Assembly: GCF_016624945.1 (NCBI RefSeq)
Contig: NZ_JACVUI010000002.1
Span: 248,001 to 312,000, forward strand
Origin: Acinetobacter sp. S54
GTDB lineage: Bacteria; Pseudomonadota; Gammaproteobacteria; Pseudomonadales; Moraxellaceae
Direction: 5' to 3'
DNA length: 64,000 bases
The first letter of the stretch is position 1. Every line of letters begins with the position of its first letter. A program made the position numbers and the translations under genes. Of this stretch, positions 29,771-38,706 are shown piece after piece. The notes under the pieces were generated by a model that saw only the letters and a program-made list of their open reading frames with translations, searched no databases and was not told the origin of the DNA.

Positions 29771-30832
29771 TTAAAGGTCGATCACAAGATCAGACTTGGC
29801 AGAACTAACACAGATTTTAATGAAATTTTTCGGTTCGCTATTTTCACTGGCATTAAGTAAATCTTTGGTAGTGCCTTCTGTTTTTTGGCAGACACATTTA
29901 TGACAAACGCCCATGCGACAGCCGTAAGTAGGTTTTACATTGGCCTGTTCAAGTCCTGCCAGAATCGACTGACCCTTAGGGATTGCGACGGTTTTATTAG
30001 AACGGCTCAAAGTTACATTAATAAAACCTGTGTCATTATCGGCGATTCGAGTCAAACTAAATGCTTCACTCATAAACACTTGCGCGTGACCAAATAATTC
30101 TTCCGCTGTTTGTACAAACCCGGATGGCCCACACGCATAGACAGTTGTATTTTCCAGATTCTCGATTGCAGCCAGATGCGTTACATTTAAACGATCGTCA
30201 TGTTGTGTATCCTGAGTCGTAAAGATTTTTAAGTCAAACTGAGGATATTGAACTGTAAGTTGTTCAAATTCTGAGGCAAAAGCCGCTTCGTCACGATGTT
30301 TAACCCAATATAAAAGTTTGACATGCGATTGCGTCAATTGCTGATTGCGTTTTAGTTGTTCGATCAGGCTATACATGGGGGTAATCCCACTACCCGCCGC
30401 CAATAAAATAATATTCGGTTGGTTGCTAAGTTGCATATCGCCAAATGGCTGCCCAATTTCCACAAGGTCACCAATTTGACTTTGCTCATGTAGCCATGTA
30501 CTCACTTTACCATCTGCAATTTTCTTCACTGTCAAAATAAGATGGCCTTCACGTTCAGTTAAACTATAACTACGTTCATATAATCGACCGTTTATTTTTA
30601 CTTTAACAGGATGATGCTGCCCTGCCTGTCCAACTTTCACATGACGATTCGTTTGCAAAGTTAAACTGATCGTATCTTTTGCAACTTGTTTTTTTTCTAT
30701 GATTTGTGCCAAGGCACGAGAGGTTGACCAAATTGGATTAACTTTTTGTAGCCAAAAATCAGCTGCATGCGGATCAAACACTGATTGTGTCAATGTACGA
30801 AAGAGTGATGGACTCTTAGGGATTGCTTGCAT
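29771..30832 (-). CDS. Ferredoxin reductase with C-terminal 2Fe-2S domain, desaturase partner
   Basis: This 353-residue protein has an FAD-binding domain (RLYERSYSLTE), an NAD(P)H-binding domain (IILLAAGSGITPMYSLIEQL region, in parts) and a plant-type 2Fe-2S domain at the C-terminus with the cysteine cluster CRMGVCHKC and a later cysteine in IKICVSS. It should pass electrons from NAD(P)H to the neighbouring desaturase. It is the first gene of the minus-strand pair and its promoter overlaps the palindromic operator at 30867-30900. Confidence 0.92.
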   Translation of the reverse strand: MQAIPKSPSLFRTLTQSVFDPHAADFWLQKVNPIWSTSRALAQIIEKKQVAKDTISLTLQTNRHVKVGQAGQHHPVKVKINGRLYERSYSLTEREGHLILTVKKIADGKVSTWLHEQSQIGDLVEIGQPFGDMQLSNQPNIILLAAGSGITPMYSLIEQLKRNQQLTQSHVKLLYWVKHRDEAAFASEFEQLTVQYPQFDLKIFTTQDTQHDDRLNVTHLAAIENLENTTVYACGPSGFVQTAEELFGHAQVFMSEAFSLTRIADNDTGFINVTLSRSNKTVAIPKGQSILAGLEQANVKPTYGCRMGVCHKCVCQKTEGTTKDLLNASENSEPKNFIKICVSSAKSDLVIDL

Positions 30833-30866
30833 AGGAATGCCACTCTAGGTTGCTTTCCAATTATTA

Positions 30867-30900
30867 TACACATGTATATAAACTTGTATATACACGTGTA
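30867..30900. promoter_or_regulatory. Palindromic operator of the desaturase/TetR divergon
   Basis: Two 14-bp arms (30867-30880 and 30887-30900) match in 13 of 14 positions around a 6-bp centre. Each arm contains a palindromic core, TACACATGTA and TACACGTGTA. It lies 35 bp before the reductase start and 14 bp before the TetR promoter. Binding by the FabR/DesT-like protein is inferred. Confidence 0.7.
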
Positions 30901-30913
30901 CTTTTATTTACAT

Positions 30914-30942
30914 TTCACAACTGACTAGACTGTGGTTATAAT
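30914..30942 (+). promoter_or_regulatory. Sigma-70 promoter of the FabR-like gene
   Basis: TTCACA at 30914 and a perfect TATAAT at 30937 are 17 bp apart. The expected transcript start lies after 30945, which rules out a TTG start there and supports the ATG at 30972. Confidence 0.7.
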
Positions 30943-30971
30943 GATTGAATACTTACAATGTATTGAAAAAT

Positions 30972-31664
30972 ATGACTGCTTCTTCTTTTTCTTCAACCCT
31001 TGCTTCTCATGCGGATATGTCTGAATTTAATGAGAAAGCTCCTAGCCGTACTGTAGGACGCAAAGCAACGATTACTAAAGAGGAATTATTTGAAGCCGCG
31101 TTAAATCTGATTGGATCAGAAAAAAGTATAGCCTCTTTAAGTTTACGCGAAGTTGCACGTGAAGCAGGCATTGCCCCTAATAGTTTTTATCGTCATTTTA
31201 AGGATATCGATGAACTGGCAATTGCTTTGATTGATCGTTCAGGGATTGTATTACGTCAAATTATTCGTGAATCTCGGTTACAAGCCTCTAAACAAAACAG
31301 TATTATCCGCAGTTCTGTTGAAGTCTTTATTCAGCAGTTAGATACTGATGAAGGCAATCTAAGTTTATTGTTACGTGAAGGCTTTACAGGGTCTAAATCT
31401 TATAAAGAGGCTGTCGAACGCCAATTAATTTTCTTTCAACAAGAGTTACAAGAAGATTTAATTCGGCTGGAACGTTTGAATCGTAGTAAATTGTTTCATC
31501 CCGATTTGGTAGCGAAAGCAATCACTCAATTGGTCTTTAATATGGGCGCAAAAGTTATTGATTTGCCCTATGAAGAACGAGAAGAAGTTGCTGAACAAAC
31601 AATGATCATGATTCGCATGATTTTAGAAGGTGCGCGTCATCTGGATGAATCAAAAATACGCTAA
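30972..31664 (+). CDS. TetR-family regulator of fatty acid desaturation (FabR/DesT-like)
   Basis: This protein of about 230 residues has an N-terminal TetR HTH (SLREVAREAGIAPNSFYRHF, a block close to that of FabR) and a helical ligand domain ending near MIMIRMILEGARHL. FabR and DesT sense the acyl-CoA or acyl-ACP pool and repress unsaturated fatty acid genes. Divergent placement to the desaturase and its reductase supports the same role here. The ATG at 30972 is used because the promoter is too close for the TTG at 30945. Confidence 0.87.
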   Translation: MTASSFSSTLASHADMSEFNEKAPSRTVGRKATITKEELFEAALNLIGSEKSIASLSLREVAREAGIAPNSFYRHFKDIDELAIALIDRSGIVLRQIIRESRLQASKQNSIIRSSVEVFIQQLDTDEGNLSLLLREGFTGSKSYKEAVERQLIFFQQELQEDLIRLERLNRSKLFHPDLVAKAITQLVFNMGAKVIDLPYEEREEVAEQTMIMIRMILEGARHLDESKIR

Positions 31665-31773
31665 TCATTTGACTTTACAAATAAAAGCCAAACAAAAACT
31701 TCTGATACAAAACTTGAAAAATAAAAACAATTCTCAATTAGATAGTGTGATAGCTTAAAAACACAACATTAAG

Positions 31774-31794
31774 TTACCTAAAGCTAATAGGTAA
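31774..31794. repeat. Inverted repeat upstream of dps
   Basis: TTACCTA and TAGGTAA flank a 7-nt spacer about 28 bp before the dps start. It could be an operator or a 5' leader hairpin. No assignment is possible from the sequence. Confidence 0.4.
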
Positions 31795-31821
31795 ATAACG
31801 CTATCTCAATACGGGGTTATC

Positions 31822-32328
31822 ATGAGTAAATCAACTTCAAAAGTATTAAAAGTATATACACGAAATAATTTAGATGCGTCAGTGAAAGAAGCGACTGTTC
31901 AAATTTTAAATCAGATTTTAGCCAATCTGATTGATCTTTCATTATTGACCAAACAAGCGCATTGGAATATGCGTGGTAGCAACTTTATTGCTGTACACGA
32001 AATGCTGGATACTTTTAGAACATCACTTATCACACATTTGGATAACGTGGCTGAACGTGCAGTACAAATTGGTGGTACAGCTCTAGGTACAACCCAAGCA
32101 GTTACAAATACCTCGCATCTTAAAGCGTATCCTGTTGAAATTCATGATGTGCAGGATCATTTAAAAGAGCTTGCTGATCGTTATGCGATTGTGGCTAATC
32201 ATTTACGAGATACGATTGAGGAAATTGAAGATCCGATTTCTGAAGATATTATTCATGCGGCTTTAGAAGATCTGGATCAATATTTATGGTTCCTTGAAGC
32301 TAATATTGATCAGGACAAAACTGCTTAA
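31822..32328 (+). CDS. dps: DNA-protection ferritin-like protein Dps
   Basis: This 168-residue protein is a Dps mini-ferritin that forms dodecamers, oxidises and stores iron and shields DNA in starvation or peroxide stress. The ferroxidase signature is visible in [25 protein letters not shown] (in parts; the His, Asp and Glu ligands lie in HWN and in HEMLD) and the family block [19 protein letters not shown] follows. A lysine-containing polar N-terminus could contact DNA. It ends at a bidirectional terminator. Confidence 0.94.
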   Translation: MSKSTSKVLKVYTRNNLDASVKEATVQILNQILANLIDLSLLTKQAHWNMRGSNFIAVHEMLDTFRTSLITHLDNVAERAVQIGGTALGTTQAVTNTSHLKAYPVEIHDVQDHLKELADRYAIVANHLRDTIEEIEDPISEDIIHAALEDLDQYLWFLEANIDQDKTA

Positions 32329-32361
32329 TCAGTGTTTTAAGTAATAAATATTTTAAGCAAT

Positions 32362-32389
32362 AAAAAGGAGGAATACATTCCTCCTTTTT
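32362..32389. terminator. Bidirectional terminator between dps and rapA
   Basis: AAAAAGGAGGAAT and ATTCCTCCTTTTT form a 13-bp inverted repeat with A/T tracts on both sides, suited to end both convergent genes. Confidence 0.88.
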
Positions 32390-32411
32390 GCATTTTTATT
32401 AATCAAAAAAT

Positions 32412-35240
32412 TTATGGTTTTACCACGACCATTACTTGAATCGCTTCAGGCGTTACAGATAATCCATCAAGAAGGCTTAAACCTTCTTTCTGTAATTTTT
32501 GCAAACGTTCAATTTCATCTGGACGGATGCTCGGATTGAATTGTTTTAAATAACTTAAACGCTCAATCTCATATTGCCATTTTTGACCATAATGCTGTTT
32601 AGCTTGTTCAATCAATGTCGGTAAAGATGTTTTTGCAATCTCTAGCGCCTGTGTGTAGCGTTGTTCGATTACTTCACGGCGCGCTTTAACCACTTGACGA
32701 CAGCTATTACCATCAAGATGATGCAAATAAGGTTTTAAAATTGATGGATCAATTTTTTCAGACAAATCCTGACCAGTCTCACTCAATAATACCCGAATTA
32801 ATTGTTTTGGTAAGCTTGATGGAAGATTTAAAGCTTTTGGTGCAACTACATCCACTTTAAACCAGACTTCAATGAGCACTGAACCTTGTTTAAGTGCATT
32901 CGACTTCAACACCGCAACATTGGTACTACCAAAAGCTTGGGTGTTGATCATTTCCATCACGCTTTCAACAAATGGATGTTCCAATGTCAGGTATTGTGCA
33001 TCTTCGCGAATCTGTGCCTGATCGCGATAGAACGTAGCAGTCATTCCTTCTTCATCAAGCGTTAAACCCTGCACTTGCATTTGGTCAGTTGGCTTGATAA
33101 TAACCGTACCATTACTTTGCTCATCAAAGTCGATATTGGTCGATGACATAAATCGCTTCATAAACATAGGCAATGTCGTATTGTCATCATAATCTTCAAG
33201 CGCTTCTACAATTTTTTGAGCCACCACCGGACGACAAGAATTGTATTCTAGCAAACGGTCACGACCCGCTTGTAATTCTGCTTCTAAGGCCTGACGCTGA
33301 ACATTAACTTCCTCAAGTAAATCTTCAAAGCGCTGACCAAGATCAGCAAGCAAACATTCTTTTAGATCAACAATAAAATTTTCCTGAAGCGTTTGAGCCG
33401 TTGGTGAAATACTACTAAAAATATTTAAGGCTTCGTTGTACCAGCGGAACATACGCTCTTGGGCAGTTCCAATTAAATAAGGCACATGAATCTGGATTCG
33501 ATTTTCCTGACCGATACGATCCAGACGACCAATACGTTGCTCCAGTACGTCTGGATTAGCTGGTAAATCGAATAGAATCAAATCACTGGCGAACTGGAAA
33601 TTACGGCCTTCTGAACCAATTTCAGAACACAATAAAATCTGTGCGCCATAGCTATCTTCAGCAAAGTATGCCGCAGCCTGATCACGCTCAAGCAAGCTCA
33701 TGCCTTCATGGAACATGGCTGTACGAATGCCCGCATGTAAACGCAAAGCATTTTCCAGTGCTTCAACTACTGGTCCGCTACGCGCAATAAGTAATACTTT
33801 TTTATGTTTTAAATCTTTTCTCAGAACTTCCATTAACCAGGCAACACGCGGATCAGTCTCCATCCACGAGCCATCAAGCTGACCCTCTTCTGGCCACATT
33901 TGCTCACGTAACTTGCCATCCATCGACCAATCTGCTGGTGCTGGTAAAGGTGCTGGCTGACAATCACGACCTGGAAAACCCTGAATTGCTTCACGCGTAT
34001 TACGGAACAAAATACGACCCGTACCATGCCGATCCAACAGCTCTTGAATTGCCTGATAACGCTGTTCGGGCTGGTCCTGAATACGATGACCCAATAAACT
34101 CTCTAAAGCATTAATATGTTCATCTGTTAATGCCTCATTAGACATGAGCACTTCAGCAACTTTAGCGGTTTGCTGATATTTTTCTTCTTCATCCAAAAAA
34201 CGATCCAAGCGATTAAAACGTTGTGGATCAAGCAGACGCAATCGAGCAAAATGACTTTCTACACCTAACTGTTCAGGCGTCGCTGTTAAGAGCAATACCC
34301 CCGCTGTTTGTTGTGCAAATTCTTCAACCAGATCATAACGATCATTACCGCCTTCTTCTTCACTCCACATTAAATGGTGTGCTTCATCCACCACCAATAA
34401 ATCAAAACCTGCTTCGAGCGCTTGTTCACGCAAGTCTTCATGGTCAACCATCAAGTCGACACTTGCAATAATGCATTGTTCAGTCGAGAAGGGATTTAAG
34501 TCAGGATCATGTTCTTTAATTGAAGCGGTACGCGTCAAATCAAATAGTGAAAAATGCAGATTGAAACGGCGACGCATTTCAATCATCCATTGATATTGCA
34601 AAGAGTCTGGGACTAAAATCAGAATACGTTCTGAACGACCTGTTTTAAGCTGTTGATGAATAATCAATCCCGCTTCAATGGTTTTGCCCAAGCCCACTTC
34701 ATCTGCAAGTAATACACGTGGTGCAAAACGCTGACCAACTTCATGTGCAATATAAAGTTGATGCGGAATAAGGCCAACTCGCGCGCCAATTAAACCACGC
34801 AAAGGACTAGTTTGCATTTGTGCTTGCATGATTAACGCTTCAATACGCAAATCGTACCATTCTTTATAATCGACCTGACTTGCAAGCAAACGATCTACAG
34901 GCTTGGAAAGCTGAATTTGTGCGCCAATTCTTGTTTCATTGAGTGCCTTGCGCTCCTGCTCACCGCCTTCTAAAGTGCGTATCACATTGTAGCGCAATAC
35001 TCCATGACGATCTTCAATGGATTCAACCAGCCATTTCTTGCCTTCTTGATCCTGCACTTCATCATTAATATTAAAAATAATACGCGATAAAGGTGCATTG
35101 TTGCGTGCATAGACACGTGTTTCATCACTTTTTGGGAATAAAATGCTGATCGAACGCTCATCAACATCAATTAGTACACCCAAGCCGAGTTCAGTTTCCG
35201 TATCTGATAACCAACGTTGACCAATAGCAAACTGCTGCAA
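32412..35240 (-). CDS. rapA: RNA polymerase-associated ATPase RapA
   Basis: RapA is a Swi2/Snf2 ATPase that binds RNA polymerase and helps it recycle. The N-terminal Tudor-like domain begins FAIGQRWLSDTETELGLG. Helicase motifs follow: LADEVGLGKTIEAG (Walker A), VVDEAHHL (DEAH box), LLTATPEQLG and the C-terminal QRIGRLDRIGQ. I prefer a TTG start at 35240, because AAGGTGG sits 5 nt before it and the product then aligns with E. coli RapA. An in-frame GTG at 35249 and an ATG at 35273 are alternatives. The length of about 942 residues is typical. Confidence 0.94.
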   Translation of the reverse strand: MQQFAIGQRWLSDTETELGLGVLIDVDERSISILFPKSDETRVYARNNAPLSRIIFNINDEVQDQEGKKWLVESIEDRHGVLRYNVIRTLEGGEQERKALNETRIGAQIQLSKPVDRLLASQVDYKEWYDLRIEALIMQAQMQTSPLRGLIGARVGLIPHQLYIAHEVGQRFAPRVLLADEVGLGKTIEAGLIIHQQLKTGRSERILILVPDSLQYQWMIEMRRRFNLHFSLFDLTRTASIKEHDPDLNPFSTEQCIIASVDLMVDHEDLREQALEAGFDLLVVDEAHHLMWSEEEGGNDRYDLVEEFAQQTAGVLLLTATPEQLGVESHFARLRLLDPQRFNRLDRFLDEEEKYQQTAKVAEVLMSNEALTDEHINALESLLGHRIQDQPEQRYQAIQELLDRHGTGRILFRNTREAIQGFPGRDCQPAPLPAPADWSMDGKLREQMWPEEGQLDGSWMETDPRVAWLMEVLRKDLKHKKVLLIARSGPVVEALENALRLHAGIRTAMFHEGMSLLERDQAAAYFAEDSYGAQILLCSEIGSEGRNFQFASDLILFDLPANPDVLEQRIGRLDRIGQENRIQIHVPYLIGTAQERMFRWYNEALNIFSSISPTAQTLQENFIVDLKECLLADLGQRFEDLLEEVNVQRQALEAELQAGRDRLLEYNSCRPVVAQKIVEALEDYDDNTTLPMFMKRFMSSTNIDFDEQSNGTVIIKPTDQMQVQGLTLDEEGMTATFYRDQAQIREDAQYLTLEHPFVESVMEMINTQAFGSTNVAVLKSNALKQGSVLIEVWFKVDVVAPKALNLPSSLPKQLIRVLLSETGQDLSEKIDPSILKPYLHHLDGNSCRQVVKARREVIEQRYTQALEIAKTSLPTLIEQAKQHYGQKWQYEIERLSYLKQFNPSIRPDEIERLQKLQKEGLSLLDGLSVTPEAIQVMVVVKP

Positions 35241-35340
35241 TTTTTCCACCTTTATCTCAAATTTGCACCACACATTTTACGCTGTTCATTGAGTTCAATG
35301 TCAGTCATTTTGTGTAGTCTTTAAGCACATATTTTGACAC

Positions 35341-35366
35341 AAAGCTCATTAAAAAGAATGAGCTTT
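35341..35366 (-). terminator. Hairpin after the pseudouridine synthase gene
   Basis: AAAGCTCATT and AATGAGCTTT form a perfect 10-bp stem 27 bases after the minus-strand gene. The T run after it is short, so termination strength is uncertain. Confidence 0.6.
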
Positions 35367-35392
35367 TCACGATTGTTAAAAAAGTTTTGACC

Positions 35393-36034
35393 TTAAAACG
35401 GAACAGGACAATCAAATGTCAAATGCTCTCCCGTTTTAGGATGTTGAAAACTTAAACTCATTGCATGTAAACACAAACGAGGTGTAAGTTGCTGATATTT
35501 TTCATCTGCATATAAAGTATCCCCAACAATAGGATGTCCTAAATATTGCATATGTACACGTAACTGATGTGACCGTCCCGTAATAGGTGTCAACTGCACT
35601 CGTGTTGCAGGTTGTCTGTTCCATTCAAGGTTTTCAATCACCTTCCAGTATGTTAATGCGGGTTTATGATGTGCAGGGTCAACAATATGTAAAGGGGGGC
35701 GTTCTGGATCATATACCACTGGAATATCAACCGTACCCTCACCCGTCAAATTGCCTGCGACAACCGCCTGATAGAGTTTATCCGTCTGACGTGCCTGAAA
35801 CTGTTTGGAAATATGTGTTTGCGCTACTTTTGATAAAGCAAAAACCAAAATTCCCGACGTATCCCGATCCAGCCGATGAATCAGTAAGGTACGAGGTTCC
35901 TCTGCAATCAGTCGCGTTAAGACACTATCATTTAAATCGCCTTTTCCCGGAACACTGAGTATGCCTGCTGGTTTGTGAATGACAATAAAATCATCATCAC
36001 GATAAATCAGGTGATCGCTTAGAAAATTACTCAA
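35393..36034 (-). CDS. rluA: RluA-family pseudouridine synthase
   Basis: This 213-residue enzyme isomerises uridine to pseudouridine in RNA. The catalytic aspartate is D56 in HRLDRDTSG, and the C-terminal block QLTPITGRSHQLRVHMQYLGHPIVGD (in parts) is typical of the RluA branch. It lacks an S4 domain, and the size fits RluA, which modifies both 23S rRNA and tRNAs, rather than the larger RluC or RluD. The exact target is inferred from size only. Confidence 0.88.
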   Translation of the reverse strand: MSNFLSDHLIYRDDDFIVIHKPAGILSVPGKGDLNDSVLTRLIAEEPRTLLIHRLDRDTSGILVFALSKVAQTHISKQFQARQTDKLYQAVVAGNLTGEGTVDIPVVYDPERPPLHIVDPAHHKPALTYWKVIENLEWNRQPATRVQLTPITGRSHQLRVHMQYLGHPIVGDTLYADEKYQQLTPRLCLHAMSLSFQHPKTGEHLTFDCPVPF

Positions 36035-36187
36035 ACTCTATTCCAGAAGTGATTTTTAAATCAGCGGGCAATAATAAAAATCTTGAGGCAGAAATACAAT
36101 GCAAAAACAGAATTTTTCATTAAATTTTAGCTAGATCTCTGATCAAGAAACAATTTCATAAAAGATAAAGAGAGTTCTATTCAGTAT

Positions 36188-36604
36188 TTATAAAATTTGC
36201 TGAAAGAAATCGTGGATTGTTGTCTGAGCAATATCAGCATCTTCAAAAGCTTTTGCTCCTGAAATACCAATCGCCCCGATCAATTGTCCTTCATAAATAA
36301 TAGGTTCTCCGCCTTCAAGCATACCTGTTACACTTTCCAGCGTTAAAAACCCCATTTGGCCATTACGAATAATATCTTCATAAAATTTAGATGGCCGACG
36401 ACTCATGGCTGAACATTTGGCTTTTTCCAGACTTAAATTCGCTGTTAATGGAGTTGCACCGTCCATACGTTTCATAATCAGTAAAGCACCTGACTCATCA
36501 ACGATAGAAATACTCATACTAAAACCGCGTTGGGCGGACAGTTCAACGGCACGATTCATTAAAATTTCTGCATCTGCCAACGTTAGATAATGTTTGGTTT
36601 TCAT
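36188..36604 (-). CDS. HbpS/GlcG-like haem-degrading family protein
   Basis: This 138-residue protein belongs to the GlcG/HbpS (DUF336) family. The pattern AELSAQRGFSMSISIVDESGALLIMKRMDGA near the N-terminus and GGEPIIYEGQLIGAIGISGA near the C-terminus (in parts) are characteristic. Members bind haem or sit in glycolate and diol operons; the function here is not clear. It is on the same strand as hemL and thiE but a terminator lies between it and hemL's end. Cytoplasmic, no signal peptide. Confidence 0.82.
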   Translation of the reverse strand: MKTKHYLTLADAEILMNRAVELSAQRGFSMSISIVDESGALLIMKRMDGATPLTANLSLEKAKCSAMSRRPSKFYEDIIRNGQMGFLTLESVTGMLEGGEPIIYEGQLIGAIGISGAKAFEDADIAQTTIHDFFQQIL

Positions 36605-36618
36605 TCAGTTTGCTCCAG

Positions 36619-36643
36619 TAAAAAAGCCCAATACTGGGCTTTC
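36619..36643. terminator. Terminator downstream of hemL
   Basis: AAAGCCCA and TGGGCTTT pair around ATAC. On the minus strand the stem runs into T6. It lies 9 bases after hemL and 15 bases before the HbpS-like gene, separating the two units. Confidence 0.85.
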
Positions 36644-36651
36644 TTTCAATA

Positions 36652-37953
36652 TTATGCTTTCATTGATTGAAATGTTTCTTTGGCAGCCTGAATCGTAGAT
36701 TCAATGTCTGCATCACTATGCGCTGCTGAGATGAATCCAGCTTCAAATGCTGAAGGCGCAAAGTTCACACCACGATCTAACATACCATGAAAGAACCTTT
36801 TAAAAGCGTCGGTATCACAGGCAAGCATTGAATCAAAACTGGTAATGTCTTCTTGATCAGTGAAATACAGACCGAACATGGCACCTGCCTGTTGGGTTTT
36901 GAAAGGAATGCCCGCTTCATCCGCTGCAGCTTGTAAACCAGTAAGTAACTTTTCAAGTTTAACATTTAGATTTTCATAAAAATCAGGCTGACGCAAATGC
37001 TTGAACATTTCAATCCCTGCGCGCATTGCCAAAGGATTGCCCGATAAAGTTCCTGCTTGATATACGCCACCTAATGGCGCAATGCATTCCATAATTTCAC
37101 GCTTACCACCAAATGCACCAACAGGTAAGCCAGCACCAATAATTTTACCAAGTGTGGTCAAATCTGGCTTGACGTTGTAATAAGATTGCGCCCCGCCCAA
37201 TGCAACTCGAAAGCCAGTCATCACTTCATCAATGATAAAGACTGAACCGTACTCGTCACAAACATCACGGATGGCTTGCAAGAAACCCTCAATCGGCTTC
37301 ACTAAATTCATATTACCTGCTACAGGTTCGACAATAACCCCTGCAATTTCATGGCCGAATTTGGCAAAGCATTCTTTTAAGGCAGCAATATCGTTATAAG
37401 GAAGTGTTAAAGTATGTTTAGCAAAATCCGCTGGTACACCTTTAGAAGTGGGTTCGCCTTCACCTTTAGTTAATAGACCCGAACCAGCTTTTACTAAAAG
37501 TGAATCTGAATGTCCATGATAACAGCCTTCAAACTTCAGGATTTTATCGCGACCCGTATAGCCACGTGCTAAACGAATCGCAGTCATAGTCGCTTCAGTA
37601 CCCGAATTGGTCATACGTACCAATTCGATAGATGGCATAATTTCGCAAATAATATCGGCCAAAGTGGTTTCATGCACGGTTGGCGCACCAAAGCTCAAAC
37701 CATCTTCTGCTGCCTTTTGTACCGCCTGAATAATATCAGGATGTGCATGCCCCAAAATCATAGGGCCCCATGAACCCACATAATCGATATAGCGCTGATC
37801 ATCTTCATCCCAAAGATATGCGCCGTTGGCTTTTTTAATAAATACCGGAGTTCCACCCACACCATTAAATGCGCGAACAGGAGAATTGACACCACCAGGA
37901 ATATGCTTACTGGCTTGCTCAAATAATTGCACTTGTTTTGGAGATAAACTCAT
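36652..37953 (-). CDS. hemL: Glutamate-1-semialdehyde 2,1-aminomutase
   Basis: HemL makes 5-aminolevulinate, the first dedicated haem precursor, from glutamate-1-semialdehyde. The 433-residue class III PLP enzyme shows [16 protein letters not shown] at the N-terminus, the [16 protein letters not shown] aspartate block and the PLP lysine in [18 protein letters not shown]. thiE lies 48 bases upstream on the same strand. Confidence 0.97.
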   Translation of the reverse strand: MSLSPKQVQLFEQASKHIPGGVNSPVRAFNGVGGTPVFIKKANGAYLWDEDDQRYIDYVGSWGPMILGHAHPDIIQAVQKAAEDGLSFGAPTVHETTLADIICEIMPSIELVRMTNSGTEATMTAIRLARGYTGRDKILKFEGCYHGHSDSLLVKAGSGLLTKGEGEPTSKGVPADFAKHTLTLPYNDIAALKECFAKFGHEIAGVIVEPVAGNMNLVKPIEGFLQAIRDVCDEYGSVFIIDEVMTGFRVALGGAQSYYNVKPDLTTLGKIIGAGLPVGAFGGKREIMECIAPLGGVYQAGTLSGNPLAMRAGIEMFKHLRQPDFYENLNVKLEKLLTGLQAAADEAGIPFKTQQAGAMFGLYFTDQEDITSFDSMLACDTDAFKRFFHGMLDRGVNFAPSAFEAGFISAAHSDADIESTIQAAKETFQSMKA

Positions 37954-38001
37954 GAATACTCTCGATATTTGTAACTTTGTATTAAATCAGAATGCAGAAC
38001 A

Positions 38002-38631
38002 TTATTTTTTAGATAAATCTTCTGCAAATAACGCAGCCCACGCATTTACGCGCGCAGGAATTTCTTGAACCGAACGGCCTAATATATCACTAATCACGGC
38101 ACACAGGTCAGCCCCGTTTTCAATCACTTCTCTGGAATTTTCAACTGTCAGACCGCCGATCGCACAGATCGGTACACCAATTTTTGAACGTGCCTGTTTT
38201 AGCGTTTCTAAACCGATGTTTCCTGCCTCTGGTTTAGTATTGGTCGCATAAATTGCACCAAAAGCCACATAGGTTGCACCGTCAATAATAGCCTGTTCCG
38301 CTAGTTCAATTGAGTTGGCACAGGTTCGACCAATAATAGCATTAGGTGCGAGTCGAGCTTTCGCATCGGTAATTTCACCATCTGACTGACCCAAATGTAT
38401 ACCTAACTTAAACTGAGCCGCTAAAATTAGATCATCATTAATAATAAAAGGAACTTGATATTTTTCGCAAAGCCATTTAATCGCATCGACTTCGACAGGC
38501 TGATTTAGTGGAGCTACTTTTTTACGACGATATTGCAAAATTGCTATATGTCCCGTTGCCAATGCGACTTCCAATTTTTCTAATAAAAGCTCGATGGGAT
38601 CGTCATTGGTAATTAAATATAAACCGCGCAT
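38002..38631 (-). CDS. thiE: Thiamine phosphate synthase
   Basis: ThiE joins the pyrimidine and thiazole phosphates to form thiamine phosphate. The 209-residue TIM-barrel protein shows ILQYRRKKV near the N-terminus, VPFIINDDLILA, the GIHLGQSDG block and the phosphate-binding GAIYATNTKP and AIGGLTVEN loops. It precedes hemL on the minus strand, an arrangement seen in Acinetobacter and Pseudomonas. Confidence 0.93.
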   Translation of the reverse strand: MRGLYLITNDDPIELLLEKLEVALATGHIAILQYRRKKVAPLNQPVEVDAIKWLCEKYQVPFIINDDLILAAQFKLGIHLGQSDGEITDAKARLAPNAIIGRTCANSIELAEQAIIDGATYVAFGAIYATNTKPEAGNIGLETLKQARSKIGVPICAIGGLTVENSREVIENGADLCAVISDILGRSVQEIPARVNAWAALFAEDLSKK

Positions 38632-38668
38632 TAAATTAAAATCTCTTCATTTATTTTAGACTGGAACA

Positions 38669-38698
38669 TAAAAGACTGTATAAGCTCGTCTTATACAG
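38669..38698 (-). terminator. Terminator after the M61 peptidase gene
   Basis: CTGTATAAG and CTTATACAG form a perfect 9-bp stem with a 5-nt loop. The minus-strand tail is TCTTTTATG. Confidence 0.65.
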
Positions 38699-38706
38699 CC
38701 CCTCAT

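Noticed and set aside
28663..30832. Assignment of the desaturase and reductase as an alkane hydroxylase system
   Set aside because: The histidine boxes and the partner TetR gene fit acyl desaturation, and no rubredoxin is adjacent.
32412..35273. Rhs or mobile helicase interpretation of the large minus-strand gene
   Set aside because: The N-terminal Tudor-like block and motif order match the housekeeping protein RapA.
38002..38706. TPP riboswitch before thiE
   Set aside because: I could not find the conserved CUGAGA and ACCUGA blocks on the minus strand upstream of thiE.
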